Shown here: piece by piece, positions 46,089-59,300 of the stretch | How the letters are laid out: every line of letters starts with the position of its first letter | Numbering within the stretch: the stretch's first letter is position 1 | NCBI RefSeq assembly: GCF_023856365.1 | Contig: NC_064540.1 | Location: forward strand, 7,053,001 to 7,117,000 | Length of the DNA stretch: 64,000 nucleotides | From: Brienomyrus brachyistius | Taxonomy: Eukaryota > Chordata > Actinopteri > Osteoglossiformes > Mormyridae | Direction of reading: 5' to 3' | Notes under the pieces: generated by a model | Database searches by the model: none | What the model was told of the DNA's origin: nothing | Seen by the model: only the letters and a program-made list of their open reading frames with translations | Made by a program: the position numbers and the translations under genes

Positions 46089-47099
46089 GTATATATATAC
46101 ACATATAGGGATTAAATAAATGTCGCTGTTAAAACATAGCAGTTATCAATATGTGAAGTTATGTCATTAATTTCATAACATGCTTTGAATAAAAATTCTG
46201 TCAAATTATTCCAAAAAGTGTGATTTGTTATCGCCCATAATTATATAGTAATATTTTCAATTTTTGTCCTTTCATTTTGTTAGCTTCCACATAAATGTTT
46301 CATTACATGTAGCATATTTGCAATGCTAATGTATTGCTAGATTTATTTTGGCCTAATTTAAATACATATTTACATCATAACTGTTTCCCAGAGTAGTACG
46401 TTTCTGTCGCCTGTGTCTGTTTTGTAAATAAGCACCAAAGTGTTAAAAGCTTTTTACTTCCGGGTACCTAGGGTGCTACAGTTATTAATCACCTCAAACT
46501 GTAGTGTCTGGTAATCATACCGAAATGTGTATCTCGTAGTTGTTAAAAAAATGGGCGTGGAAGCTAGTTTTAATTACCACCTTCTTACGTTTGATCGATA
46601 TCTACCTAAAAGAGATCGAGCAACAAAATGATTAAAGTACCATAGCTCTACCTTAACGCAGGATGAATGAATAGAACGGCACAAAGATCTTAAAAACTGG
46701 TTTTTAGAGTTATAAGAATTAAAATATACCAACCAACCAACAATAAAAATTGTCCGTACTTTTTAAAAGTCTGTTGCTTAACAAACGTGCCCGAACGTCA
46801 CTATTGTCTATGTACATCTAAATAATAATTCAAATCTATTTTTACTTAAGGTATTGGATACGTATGACACAGAATGACTCGGGCATTTAAGTAATTGGGT
46901 TATTTTAGTATTCTGCTATGATGTCTGTCGTATTCATGCAGGGTCCTTACGCTCCTCATTATGCCATTTCTCAACATATGACATTTTTCATTTTTATCCT
47001 TTAATTTCCCACTGGATATTTCACACAACGCCACTCGAATTGCACACACGCTTAAGGTTATAGATTCTAAAAAAATATTATTATTTGGATGTGCTAAGT

Positions 47100-47359
47100 A
47101 TGCACAGGCTGTCAGACACACGCCTTCATGCCATAAGCGGGTCGAAGGTGCGAGTGACGCGAGGCGACAGGGCGCTAAGCGCGTGTCCCGCTGCAGACGC
47201 TGCTAATAAAGTTTCTAGGATTGAATCATCCTTCAGCACAACAAAGATGGAGCTGGGAAGGCCGTAATCTTCTCTCCCACCAATGTAACGCATACAGAAG
47301 ACATGTCATCCATGAAATCCCCCGCGTCGCCCGCATTTTAACTTCCTACACATCGGGCG
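47100..47359 (+). promoter_or_regulatory. CpG-rich 5' region of NISCH
   Basis: CpG density rises sharply here (gcgggtcgaag, cgaggcgacagggcgctaagcgcgtg) relative to the AT-rich flanks and continues into coding exon 1. This is the usual signature of a housekeeping promoter and 5' untranslated region. No start site can be fixed from sequence alone. Confidence 0.5.
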
Positions 47360-50300
47360 ATGATGGACGCAGCCGCCTTCCACGACGAGCCCGTCGAGCG
47401 GAGGAAGGTCCGCATCGTGGGCTCGGAGCTGGTGGACAACTATACCGTACGTCCTTAACCCGGTGCATACGATTCAGCGGCTTTTTAGCAGGTCTTACTG
47501 CTTATATATAACACATCTGTGGTTTATTTAGTAAAATGTGTCCATTTAGTCGGGTTAGGGTTAGTGGCAGTTTACCAGTCCGAGAAAAGCTTATTTATGC
47601 ACTGCCGGCATTTTCTGGCGCAAGGAGATTGACAGTTTTACTGCTAGCCTTATGCACGTAACAGTGCACATTGTAAGGGGATTAGCCGTGCGGTATATTT
47701 TTTCGTATGTATTTCAGGCGCAGTCAAGTAACTGATGATCAACGAAGGCTCCAAATTTTGCTCATAACAATAAGTAAAATGTAGCCTGTACACAGTTTGA
47801 GGGAGGTGTTGACGTGAGCTGTACAGCTACATATTGTGCAGTTTAAAAGTCCAAATATCAATTTAAATGGAAATATTTCAGTGCAGTGGCGTTTCCTATG
47901 TGTGCCACGATACTGAAAATGTAGGCATTTCAGATCGCTTTGCACAGCATATGTAGTTCACGTCACTCAGCAGCCGATCTGTTGATTTGGGGTAGAAACT
48001 GCTGGTATTCTTTATAAATCACCCATGCACTTTTTCCCTACAGTAGTTGATAAAGGTTTTTTTGTCACACTGCTTCATATTATCGCTCACTTATTCATCC
48101 ATCCATTCATCCATCCAAAACAATGGCTTGTTAAAAATCTTGACATGTAAATATATCTTTAAAGAGTCTTGTATTGTTTTAGACATATTATTACGGTATT
48201 TTAACTTCTAAATGACTTTTTTTTTTTAAATTGTCGTTAAATTTGCAACTATCTATACGCTATATTGTTTATCTGTTGTTTTTTGTGAGTTGTCTGTAGA
48301 AGAATATGATTTATGTAGAACAGCTCTAAGACATGACAGCACTATGTCTGTGCAACTTTCTGTACGTACTTAAAGTTTAACAGTCACCTTTGTCCGCTGT
48401 ATCAGCAAATTATAAATGATTACCATGGGAAGTCACCGGATCTCTGTGCTTAATGATATGTTAAGACTGTTTTTGTTTGTCTAAAGTCCATTTTTCTGGA
48501 AATTTGCTCTGTTCATAATCAATTACAGGTACTGCCTGTTTTTTTCCAGGTGTACATCATTGAGGTTATGGCGGGCTGTCATCAGTGGACTATAAAACAT
48601 CGTTACAGTGATTTTCATGACCTACATGAAAAGGTGGTTTGTCAATATACGCTTCAGACTATGTGTTTTAGATATCGACATCATTTAAAAAAATACATTA
48701 GAATTTAGTATCTTGCCAGTATGTTTTTTTTTCCCTTTGCTTAAACTCGATGCAGTTATTTTAATTTCAAGTCACCTGGTGTTTTAGGTGTCAGATAAAA
48801 AAAAAAACCATTTCCGATCCTATAATCGTGTATCTCAGCTACAGCCTCACTTCACACTCCTTTAAAAAAAAAGAAGAAAGTTTAATCATGAGGTTGTTGT
48901 AGGTAGCGTACTTTGTTGATTTAATTTTTTTGTGCACATTTTTTTTTCTCCTCCCAAGCTGACAGCAGAAAAGAAAATCGACAAAAACTTGCTGCCGCCG
49001 AAGAAAATGATCGGCAAAAATTCCAGAAGCTTGGTGGAAAAAAGACAGAAGGATCTGGAAATCTACCTTGAGACCCTGCTAGTGAAATTCCCCGTGGCGG
49101 CACCCAAAGTCTTATCGTGTTTCCTGCATTTCCACTTATATGTAAGTGTGGTTTTGTTTTCTGATTCTTGCATTATGATCGCATCTGCTTCAGTGGGCGT
49201 TTTTAAAGTTACGGCGTCCCCAGTAACCCCTGTTGTAAGTTGATGACTATATTTGCCATAATGTTCAAGAACGACAAATTCTATTAACCCTTAAAGATGG
49301 TGGCGCAGGAGGTAGCGCTATCGTTCGGCAACCGGAGGGTTGCAGGTTCGAGCCCTGGTTTCTCCTGACCCCATCGAAGTGTCCTTGAGCAAGACACTGA
49401 ACCCCAAATTGCTCCCGGTGAGCAGGTGCCACCGGTGTGTGGATGGGTGAATGTGAGGCATGAAATGTAAAGCGCTTTGAGTGCTCGTAGGAGTAGAAAA
49501 GCGCTATATAAATGCAGCCCATTTACCATTTTTACCATTTAAAACTAAAAATGCATGAAGACATCATCTATTTAATAATGTGTATCATAGTACAACTAGC
49601 TGATTTCTTTTGGTTGAATACTAGTGCAGTCTCCATTAATAAGATAAGAACATAGATATCATATTATGAAATAATGCATGTTGCCTGCTTGAGCTTCTGT
49701 CCAATCATCATCACACAATGGCTACACGAATCAGACAATCTCCACACTGACAGATGCTGTTGGTAGATTCCTGCTAGCTGGTGCTCAGCCAAACATGCAT
49801 GTGGTAGCAATGAAGAGCATTAAACATGGAATGTCCTATACTTTCCGTTATTGCCTTGAATTCTACCATACAAGGTGCAAAGCCATCCTGGGGGATCCCA
49901 CTGCCCAGAAGTGGACACCATCTGCTGCTCTACGTTCTGCGTTGTGTTTGGTTTAACTGCCGTTATTGCTTTTACTGGAGGGTAGCTTTCTGTGGCCTCT
50001 GGGAATCTTGTCCAGGAAGTTTATTTGCATGACTGAGGAAGCTTAAGACCAGAGCAAATATGTAAATTTAGAAATCCGCATAAAGCAGTAGGGGGGGGGT
50101 AATTAATTTATGCAGCATATTTTGAATGTTCGGATGTTCTGCTTTGCATCCCCTTTCAGGAAATAAACGGCATCACAGCTGCATTGGCTGAGGAGCTCTA
50201 TAACAAAGGTGCGTCAGGGAGGGGCTCCTGATGTTTCATTGCAGCTTGCTGTGAATTGGGTTTCCAGCTCTGCTTTTTAGCAGCCGGTAATTTATTGTAA

Positions 50301-53300
50301 GGCAGTGTTTGTCTTTCCTTTCCCCGTGAGCCCTTGTGGGGGCCCAGTCAGTTTTTAAATGATGTCGCTGTGTTGTTGGTAGGTGGCACAGCGATCGAAG
50401 CGCTGCATTTGTAAGGCCAAATTGTTTTAAGTCTCAGAATTGATGCCTTTCTTTAAGTTGCTGTTTCAGTAATGCTGGGTCTTGTGCTCATGACCTTCTG
50501 GTTTCAAGTCGCTGTACTTAACCAGCATGGGATTCTTTTGTTTTGTTAGTAATTATTAAGGATCGATTCAGAATGAATTCTCCAGTTTGCCTGGTAAGGA
50601 CCATCCAGGAGCAGCAGTGTCCCTCTTCTCCTCCAGGTGAGCAGCTCCTGGTGGCAGGCGAGGTGTTTCTACTGCGCCCCCTACAGCTCTACGCTGTCAC
50701 CCAGCAGCTGCGACTTGCCAAGCCCACGTGTGCCAACGGCGATGCCAGGGCTGACCTTGGGCACATACTAGACTTCACATGTCGACTGAAATATCTGAAG
50801 GTGAAGCTGCATTCTTACTCTTCTATTCTAAATCTTTTATTGCAGTGTGTCCCAATCCAGTTCTCAGGGACCCAGAGTAGGTGCTTGTTTTTGCTCCCTA
50901 CCCAACTGTCCACATTTTTGCTCCCTGCTCCCAGACTATGGGTCTCTGAGATCCGGATTAGGAAGCACCACTTTATTGAATTAGGGACCCCCAAATGAAA
51001 ACAGGAACCCCCCCTAACTCTAATGCCAGATCACATAGATAATAATTCTGTAGCATTTTTCATACATGAAATGCAGCTAAAAGCGATTCATATATGGGAC
51101 TGATATTATTATTATAAAGAATAATACTTACATTTCTTTAACGGGCGCGTTTATCAAAAGCAACACCCTTGAGAAACCATGGTCAGCCAATTCCTGGAGC
51201 CATTGAGGGTTAAGGGCCTTGCTCAACGGCCCAACTGTGACATCACTCTGCCGACCATGGGATTTGAACTGACGACCTTCCAATCGCAGACGCAGCATCC
51301 AGACCCATTGAGACACACACTGTCCCTCACGATAATAGTATAATGAGCTAAGGACAGGAGAAAGGAGCTTGGATATTGAATAAGCTATTGTTAAGTCTAC
51401 ATCGGTTCTGCAGACCCCAGGCTGGAAACCCCTGGTTTGAGCTTTTAATAAAAGGATATTTATGGTACGTTAGTGGTGTCGTTAGCACTGAGCATGTCCT
51501 GTTTCTGCTGTTAGATACCCGGCAGCAGAGGGGTGGTGGGCTCCAGCAACATCCAGGAGCACCTCCTTCTCTTCGACCTGTCAGTCTTCAAGTCCCTTCT
51601 ACAGATTGAGGTGCTACATCTTTCTCTGGTTCACCATTGACCAGCAGTCGAAGGCACCACTTTTCCATCGTCGTCGTTGCTATTGCCATTGCAGATCAAT
51701 CAGTGCGAGTCCAAGCAGATCAAGGGCCTGCCGCTGTTAAGGCCAGCGCTGGTGACCATGAGCGTGCACCTCTCAGCGGCCTCCATGAAGGTACAGACGT
51801 TTTTTCTTTCAGCAACATGAGGAAGTGTGGTGTAAATGCACAAGGAGCGTTTCTGCATGCCTGGCAAGTTCAGCCCTGCGGAGACGACTGTTTGCTTTTG
51901 GTCACAAGCCACATCCTTATTTAATTTAATGTTTTGCATTTGTAAAGCAAGGTTGTTATGTGTTGCCTGACTCGCTTAAACAAGGTTTAGGAGGGTTGCG
52001 AATGTCTTTTACCGTTGTTGAGGTGCCACTGGATGAAACTGGTAGCTAATTCTTGCTAAAGTGTCACGCGTATGATACCAGCCCACTTTAAGCACTGAGT
52101 GGGGCCCCCATTGGGTTTGGGCTGTGCAGGCACAAACGCATACCTGTCACGCCTACAGGATATCCTGGTTCCAGAGGCCTCCGAGTTTGCCCAATGGGAG
52201 GCAGAGGGCGTGGCCTCAGACTGCCCGGTTACTGCCATCATCCCAACCTGGAAGTCGCTGACCACCCTGGATATGAGTCGCAATAGCTTGCAGTGTATAG
52301 ACGAGTCAGTGGTGAGTCCATTTTGGCAGTGCAGGGCTTGTTGCGCTGATTGGCATTGTTCATTCATTTGGACTTTCTTTGGGTGGGTGTTATACTTTAT
52401 GTCAATGGTCTTGTACGGCAGCCCCAATGCCTCGCAATGCCTGTGATTTTATGGTTAGGGGTCAGTCCCCTTTTACATTACATTTATATTTTACAGATAT
52501 TAATCACAATAATTTAATACATTTTAATTTAATTTTAATTACATGCATTTTATCCAGAGTGATGTAAAATTGAGAAGCAGCACCTGGAGCTTAGGGGTTA
52601 AGGGCCTCGCTCAGGGGCCCAGTGATGTCATCACTTCTAGTCACAGGATTTGAACTAGTGACCTTCTGATGACAGACATGTCCTCACCCACAGAGCCACA
52701 CCCCTCCCCCCTTTCTTTGGATTCACACGTACCCGGTATTTTGGGAAACATAACAAGTACTCTCCTAATACCACACCCCGCCCTCGTTAATCAGTTTATT
52801 ACTTGCTATTTATTGTCAGTGTTTAAAGATGTTCCACTCTCTGCCATTTACAGAAATTAATACCAAAAGTGGAATTCTTAGATCTAAGTTATAATGAGCT
52901 GACGATGGTGGAAAACCTCCAGGTAAGAAAATGGTCTCTATTAAGTTTCATTTACCTCTCGTCGCCCATTCAGTGTGCAGTATGTCAGCCAAGTGCACAA
53001 CAAATACCAAAAATGCTACTCTGGAAAAAACCCACATTCGTGTGTAACCGAATACTTAAAAAATGACTGAAAGCATTGTGATACAGGGACTTGTTTTGTT
53101 CAGTGTTTAATGAAATGGATGAGTGAGACGAATTGTAATGTTACATAGTGAGTAGTTGTTAATTATTGCTTTTCTTAGTAGTATTTGTTAGGCATTCCTC
53201 TGTTAGAATTAAAAATGATTTAAAAATTGCTCTCCTATCTGCTTTACTGTCCCCTTGATCTTTTATAACCACATTCTCTATGGTCAGCTGAAGCAAACCA

Positions 53301-56300
53301 AGACCTTGTTTGTATTTTATGGTTGGAATCATCAGGAGGGAAGTACCTGATTTTAAATATGTTTAAAGTCACAAAGCCCTGAATAATTATGTTGAAGTGC
53401 TCAAACTAATCAGTCTGGGTCTTCCCCTCCCTGCAGCATTTATATAATCTCATTCACCTGGACCTGTCCTATAATAAGCTCACTGTACTGGAGGGTGTGC
53501 ATACCAAACTGGGAAACATCAAGACGCTGAATTTGGCGGGAAACCAGCTGGAGAGTCTGTCTGGCCTCAGTAAGCTTTATTCCCTCGTCAACTTGGACTT
53601 AAGCAGCAACAAATTAGCACAGGTACGGTTTTGCTGGGCTGTGTGCACTAAGCGGGGATCGTGAGGTGATGGCCGGTGTGTGTAACCACAGCTTACCCCG
53701 TTCACTCTGTTGGGCAGGAATTACCCAGGGGCTGGCTTTATTTCAGTCTATATTTGATTTATTTTAAAAAACACATAATGCCAAGGCTGTGTTGTTCCAG
53801 TGACCAGATAGACTCGAGCTTAACTCTGATCAGGGTTTGACCAAAATCACTTCAGAGAAGAGACCATTGTTCATGTTTATATGTACTAAGCATAGACCTA
53901 ATAATGTCTTTGCAGGAAATATTTGTGTTTCGTGACTATTTTCCAATTCTTTAACCAAAATAAAACAAAAATACAAGCAGGATCACCTGCTTGAAATGCA
54001 GTTATTTCTCACAACTTATAAAAGGTGCCATTGATTTTGTAATAGTTCTGTGTGAAACAACAGATTTTCCTAGATTTTCGGTGGTGTTAATTAGGAATGG
54101 GCTGATCCACAATTTTTTTTTAGCTCTGATCTGATTCTGATACACTGGCGATACTGATACAGATTCCGATTCTTCTTAATATGACATATATAGATATTTA
54201 CACTTATTACTATAAAATATTTTAAACTAGGAAATACAAATGGAAAAATGTATGCCAAAAAATCTTTAATTAGGCTGCTAGAAACATACATCATGTACTT
54301 TTCCATCTCATTCGTATATCTTGTTTTAAGTGTTTTGAGACATTTGCAGTTCAATTTGAATATCTGCCAAGTGAATATACACAGGTGGCAAATGCTTAAA
54401 ATGCCCCACGATTTTCCTCTCACTGGCAACAGCATCACTTACACTTCACTGCGATCGCAGCCCCTCATGTATCACAGGCTGTGGCGAGTGCAAAAAACAG
54501 CCCAAGCCGGCGACTCCCAAATCATCATGGCCTTTTTCATATTACCCGAGTTGTTTCTCCATTGCCTGCACTTTATTTATTGTGATTTTCCACTATATGC
54601 TACTTCCACCTCTCAAATCTTTGTTTTTACAAAGACTGCAAATCCCTCTGCTACGAGTTGTTGCGTGAAATACTTCCAGATCGTAACCTTCTTCTCTGAT
54701 GTTCTTACTCTCCTCGCACTGCGAAGGGTATGTGCATGATGTCACTGTCACAAAAGTCACTGCACTCACACCCACTGAGTGGCAAATAGACTGAGTAGGC
54801 AGCATTAGCACGAAAAACATATTTAAAATGGGGATGACCTGTTGTGCGATTGATTGCACAAATTGATTTAGCAAGAAATAGGGGCTGTCTTTAAGTATCA
54901 GATGTGGATCGCTCACAGTGCACCTCTAGTTCTAATGCGAATAAAAAAAAAAATGCCAATGTTAACACTGAAACAATGTCAATATTTTTGAGGGAGAGCT
55001 GGTGTCTTGTCAGAAAAAACTGCAGAGATTCCAATATTCTTTGCCCCAACTGTACATGCTCTTACCATGAACATGGTTTATCCCCAATTCCAGAAGACTG
55101 TAGGGTCTCTCCCCACTAAACACTTACCAGCTCATCTACCTGACCTACCAAATTTAAACTTCTATAACCTCTCTTTAGAGGGATGCAAATCCATTATGAT
55201 TGTAGCTGTTTGGGTATTGCTGTTATTACTGTTGGGGCGGCATGGTGGTGCAATGGTTAGCACTGTTGCCTCACACCTCTGGGACCCGGGTTCGAGTCTC
55301 CGCCTGGGTTACATGTGTGCGGAGTTTGCATGTTCTCCCCATGTCGTCGTGGGGTTTCCTCTGGGTGCTCCGGTTTCCCCCCACAGTCCAAAGACATGCT
55401 GAGGCTAATTGGGCTTGCAAAATTGCCCATAGGTGTGCATGTGAGAGTGAATGGTATGTGAATGTGCCCTGAGATGGGCTGGCCCCCCATCCTGGGTTGT
55501 TCCCTGCCTCGTGCCCATTGCTTCCGGGATAGGCTCTGGACCCCCCGCGACCCAGTAGGATATGCGGTTTGGAAGATGGATAGATTGGATGGATGGATGG
55601 ATGGATGTTATTACTGTTATTGTCACGGTAACTTGAAAGCTTGCTGACGACTTTTGGAATGTTTTCGCCCAAATTCACCTGGAAATCTCCTTGCTGCTTC
55701 CCAGCTCGAGGAAATCAAAAATATCGGGACTTTGCCGTGCCTGGAGAAGCTCAGCCTCACCGGAAATCCCATGTGCATCATCCCGGACTACAGGACCAAG
55801 GTTCTGGCCCAGTTCTGGGACAGGGCTTCAGAGGTAGGCGCTTTGTTTCCGTGGGACGCCGGTGACGCGGGCGGGCGCCGACGCTGAGGGTGACCAAGCT
55901 CACCGGTGCCCATCGTAGGTGTGCCTGGACAGCACCTTCACGACGGAGAAGGAGCTGGACACAGTGGAGGTGCTGAAAGCCATTCAGAAAGCCAAAGAAG
56001 CCAAAGACCGCATGGCCAGCAGTGAGAAGAAGGTACGCCCCCTGCTGACTGGCTGGAGAAGAGCGACAGCTCGCTCTGAAATGTCTGTCAGAATAGCAGG
56101 ACAAAAGTTACAGCTGAAAGGTGGCTTAGAATAAAAAAGTACTCAAGTTAGTCTAAGATTGTTATATACCGCATAACAGACAAATGAGGAGACTTTTTTT
56201 TAATAGAATTGTCATTTTTAGTGGTCATTTATGTGCTTATTTTGATCAGTAATTTATTCTTATAAAATCATTTTTAGAGGTATAGAGCTGTTACATTCTG

Positions 56301-59300
56301 ACGTACATTTCAGCTCGCTGGTTATGAGGCACTTAATGGTAGTGTAAGCTAAATGGATGCCATTTTTGGAACGATCCATTGGCAGGTTGGCAGACGTTCC
56401 TCACATTTCTGAGTTGGTATGGCCTGTCTCAACCTGTCCTGGAAAGTGATCTTAAGGGCTGGGTGATGATGTCACCCCCCGACTTCAGAGCACTCAGTTG
56501 CATTTTCACTGGCAACTAAACCAAAAGCGAATAACTTGTTAGTTATTGTTCTTTGGGATCTTTGCTAAGAAGTGGTTATACAGCTTAAGTTCTTCACAAA
56601 CCAGTTGTCGATGCCACTGGCAATTATTATTATTATTGTTATTATTATTCCTGTGGAAGAAGGTATGACCTCTGCTAGTTAAAACGAGCTCCAGGCAGGT
56701 TTTAGTCCCAAGAGAGTCTCTTTTTAAAAGGTTTTTTACAAAAGTAAAATGAGTAGCTGCATGAATTATACAGCTTTCGATAAAACCACTAGCAGTACTT
56801 TAACACTAAGGCAGAAGTAATGTTTGCTGCTTGCACATACAAAAACAATGAAACATTTAAAAAGTTGAGTTTTCAGTTCCCAATTTCAAAGGGTAAGTGG
56901 TTTGGCCTTAAGGAGTGTGGGGGGGGGGATTTCACTGACTCGTAACTTTATATTGATAGAGATACAGGGACATCTTGTCCTAAGATAGATTAACTTGAAA
57001 GAGGATCTTTGAGTGGGGGATTCCATGCAGCTCCCCCCCTCCCCCCGATTTTTCATGTTGAGGTGGTCTCCCCCCATTTGTTGTTCCATGTGGTGCGGTC
57101 CGGCAAGGCTTTAACCTCGCGGTGTTCCTGGTGTTTGAAGGTTTGATTAGACTCCCTTGGCTTATTTCTCTGAAAGCCTGCGTAGCGTTCTGATGGCCAG
57201 CAGCCTTGCTGGTGTTTTTGCTTGCTTGAGCTCTGGCCTCGAACCCGTTTCCACGTCCTCATTTGTTGGGTCAGCCTTGCCGCTTTGCTTGTCTTCACTT
57301 TGTTTCCAGTCACTAGTGACCTTAAACTCTGCCGCTGTCTCCCCTCCGCGAGATAAAAGAGGCTAAAGGTCCCGCTTTTCTGCGTTGGTTCTTCTCTCGT
57401 CTTCTGTTTCTTCTTTTTTCTCACCAGATCTATTAATAATAATCGATATTGTCTGATAGCTAATGTTTTGTATTGGGCAGTCCTATTCAGTCCTATTCAG
57501 TCAAGTCCTATTCAGTCCTATTCAGTCCTATTCAGTCCTATTCAGTCCTATTCAGTCAAGTCCTATTCAGTCCTATTCAGTCCTATTCAGTCCTATTCAG
57601 TCCTATTCAGTCAAGTCCTATTCAGTCCTATTCAGTCAAGTCCTATTCAGTCCTATTCAGTCCTATTCAGTCAAGTCCTATTCAGTCCTATTCAGTCAAG
57701 TCCTATTCAGTCCTATTCAGTCAAGTCCTATTCAGTCCTATTCAGTCAAGTCCTATTCAGTCCTATTCAGTCAAGTCCTATTCAGTCAAGTCCTATTCAG
57801 TCCTATTCAGTCAAGTCCTATTCAGTCCTATTCAGTCAAGTCCTATTCAGTCCTATTTAGTCCTATTCAGTCCAATTCAGTCAAGTCCTATTCAGTCCTA
57901 TTTAGTCCTATTCAGTCCAATTCAGTCAAGTCCTATTCAGTCCTATTCAGTCCTATTTAGTCAAGTCCTATTCAGTCCAATTCAGTCAAGTCCTATTCAG
58001 TCCAATTCAGTCAAGTCCTATTCAGTCCAATTCAGTCAAGTCCTATTCAGTCCTATTCAGTCAAGTCCTATTCAGTCCTATTCAGTCAAGTCCTATTCAG
58101 TCCTATTCAGTCAAGTCCTATTCAGTCCTATTCAGTCAAGTCCTATTCAGTCCTATTCAGTCAAGTCCTATTCAGTCAAGTCCTATTCAGTCAAGTCCTA
58201 TTCAGTCAAGTCCTATTCAGTCAAGTCCTATTTAGTCAAGTCCTATTCAGTCAAGTCCTATTTAGTCAAGTCCTATTCAGTCCTATTTAGTCAAGTCCTA
58301 TTCAGTCCTATTCAGTCCTATTTAGTCAAGTCCTATTCAGTCCAATTCAGTCCTATTTAGTCAAGTCCTATTCAGTCCAATTCAGTCAAGTCCTATTCAG
58401 TCCTATTCAGTCAAGTCCTATTCAGTCCTATTCAGTCAAGTCCTATTCAGTTTCCCCCCGAGTTTCCTGTACGGATAAAAATTCAGGCATATTTGAAATC
58501 TTTTTTATTTTATTTTTTAAAATCTTCTTCCTGTATGGTTGAGATAATTGTATATTAGTATCTGTAAATCCCTTTGGAATAGTGTAGCTGTGGTCAGCAC
58601 ACAGGTGTAGTCGCACACGCTCTTTCTGAAAGTCACTCGTTTTTTTTTTGAAGGGGGGCTCATAGGCAGCCTGACAGCTGGCATGTTTAGCAGACCTGCC
58701 CCCACAAGTCCCCCCCCCCCGCACCCCGCCCCCATCGTGGCCCCAGTCACGCGGCCTCCTTGAAGACTGCTCTTGCACTTTCTCTGCTAGATCAGTGAGG
58801 ACTCCAGACTCTCCACGGGTGGATCCCCTTCGTCTTCCTCCTCCTCCTCGTCCTTTCTCGCTGCCCCACCCCCCTCTCCCCCTCGGCCCCCGCCGGCCAG
58901 CTCCAGCCAAGGTAATCATGTATGTATCTGGCCGCCGGGCGGGGTGCTGGGCGGGGCCCACTCCACACGTGCCAGACCAGGCGTTTCCATGCCGACCAAT
59001 GCTGCACAGTCACCACCACCCCGCCCCGGGGGCCTTCACCTCCTCTTACTCTAATAATATTTTACAGCCACTAGGCTAAGTTAGGAGGTGTAGCGGTTAA
59101 AGTCTCAGAAAGCAGGTCTTTCTTTGGGGGATGGTGTGTGACTCAGAGGGTTAGAACGCTGTGCCCATGGTTTTAAGGATGTGGGTTTAAATCCCAGTAC
59201 TGATAGAGTGATGTCGCCTTAAAAAGCCCCCCCCCATTGCTTAAGGGACTGTCTGATTCTGCTCTATCAAAAAAATGGGTTTTACTTTAAACAAAATCAT

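Larger units (their letters stand above)
44236..47099. other. Intergenic region between the CCER1-like gene and NISCH
   Basis: The CCER1-like gene and NISCH diverge from this roughly 3-kb AT-rich stretch. It contains a V-SINE 3' fragment and a (CA)n repeat. No gene is seen. Confidence 0.6.

Noticed and set aside
55241..55678. Several open frames of 60-135 aa on both strands
   Set aside because: They are readings through the V-SINE.
57463..58360. Three overlapping long plus-strand open frames (130-295 aa) rich in SPIQSYSV
   Set aside because: They are the three readings of the TCCTATTCAG/TCAAG minisatellite; its units simply lack stop triplets. Not genes.
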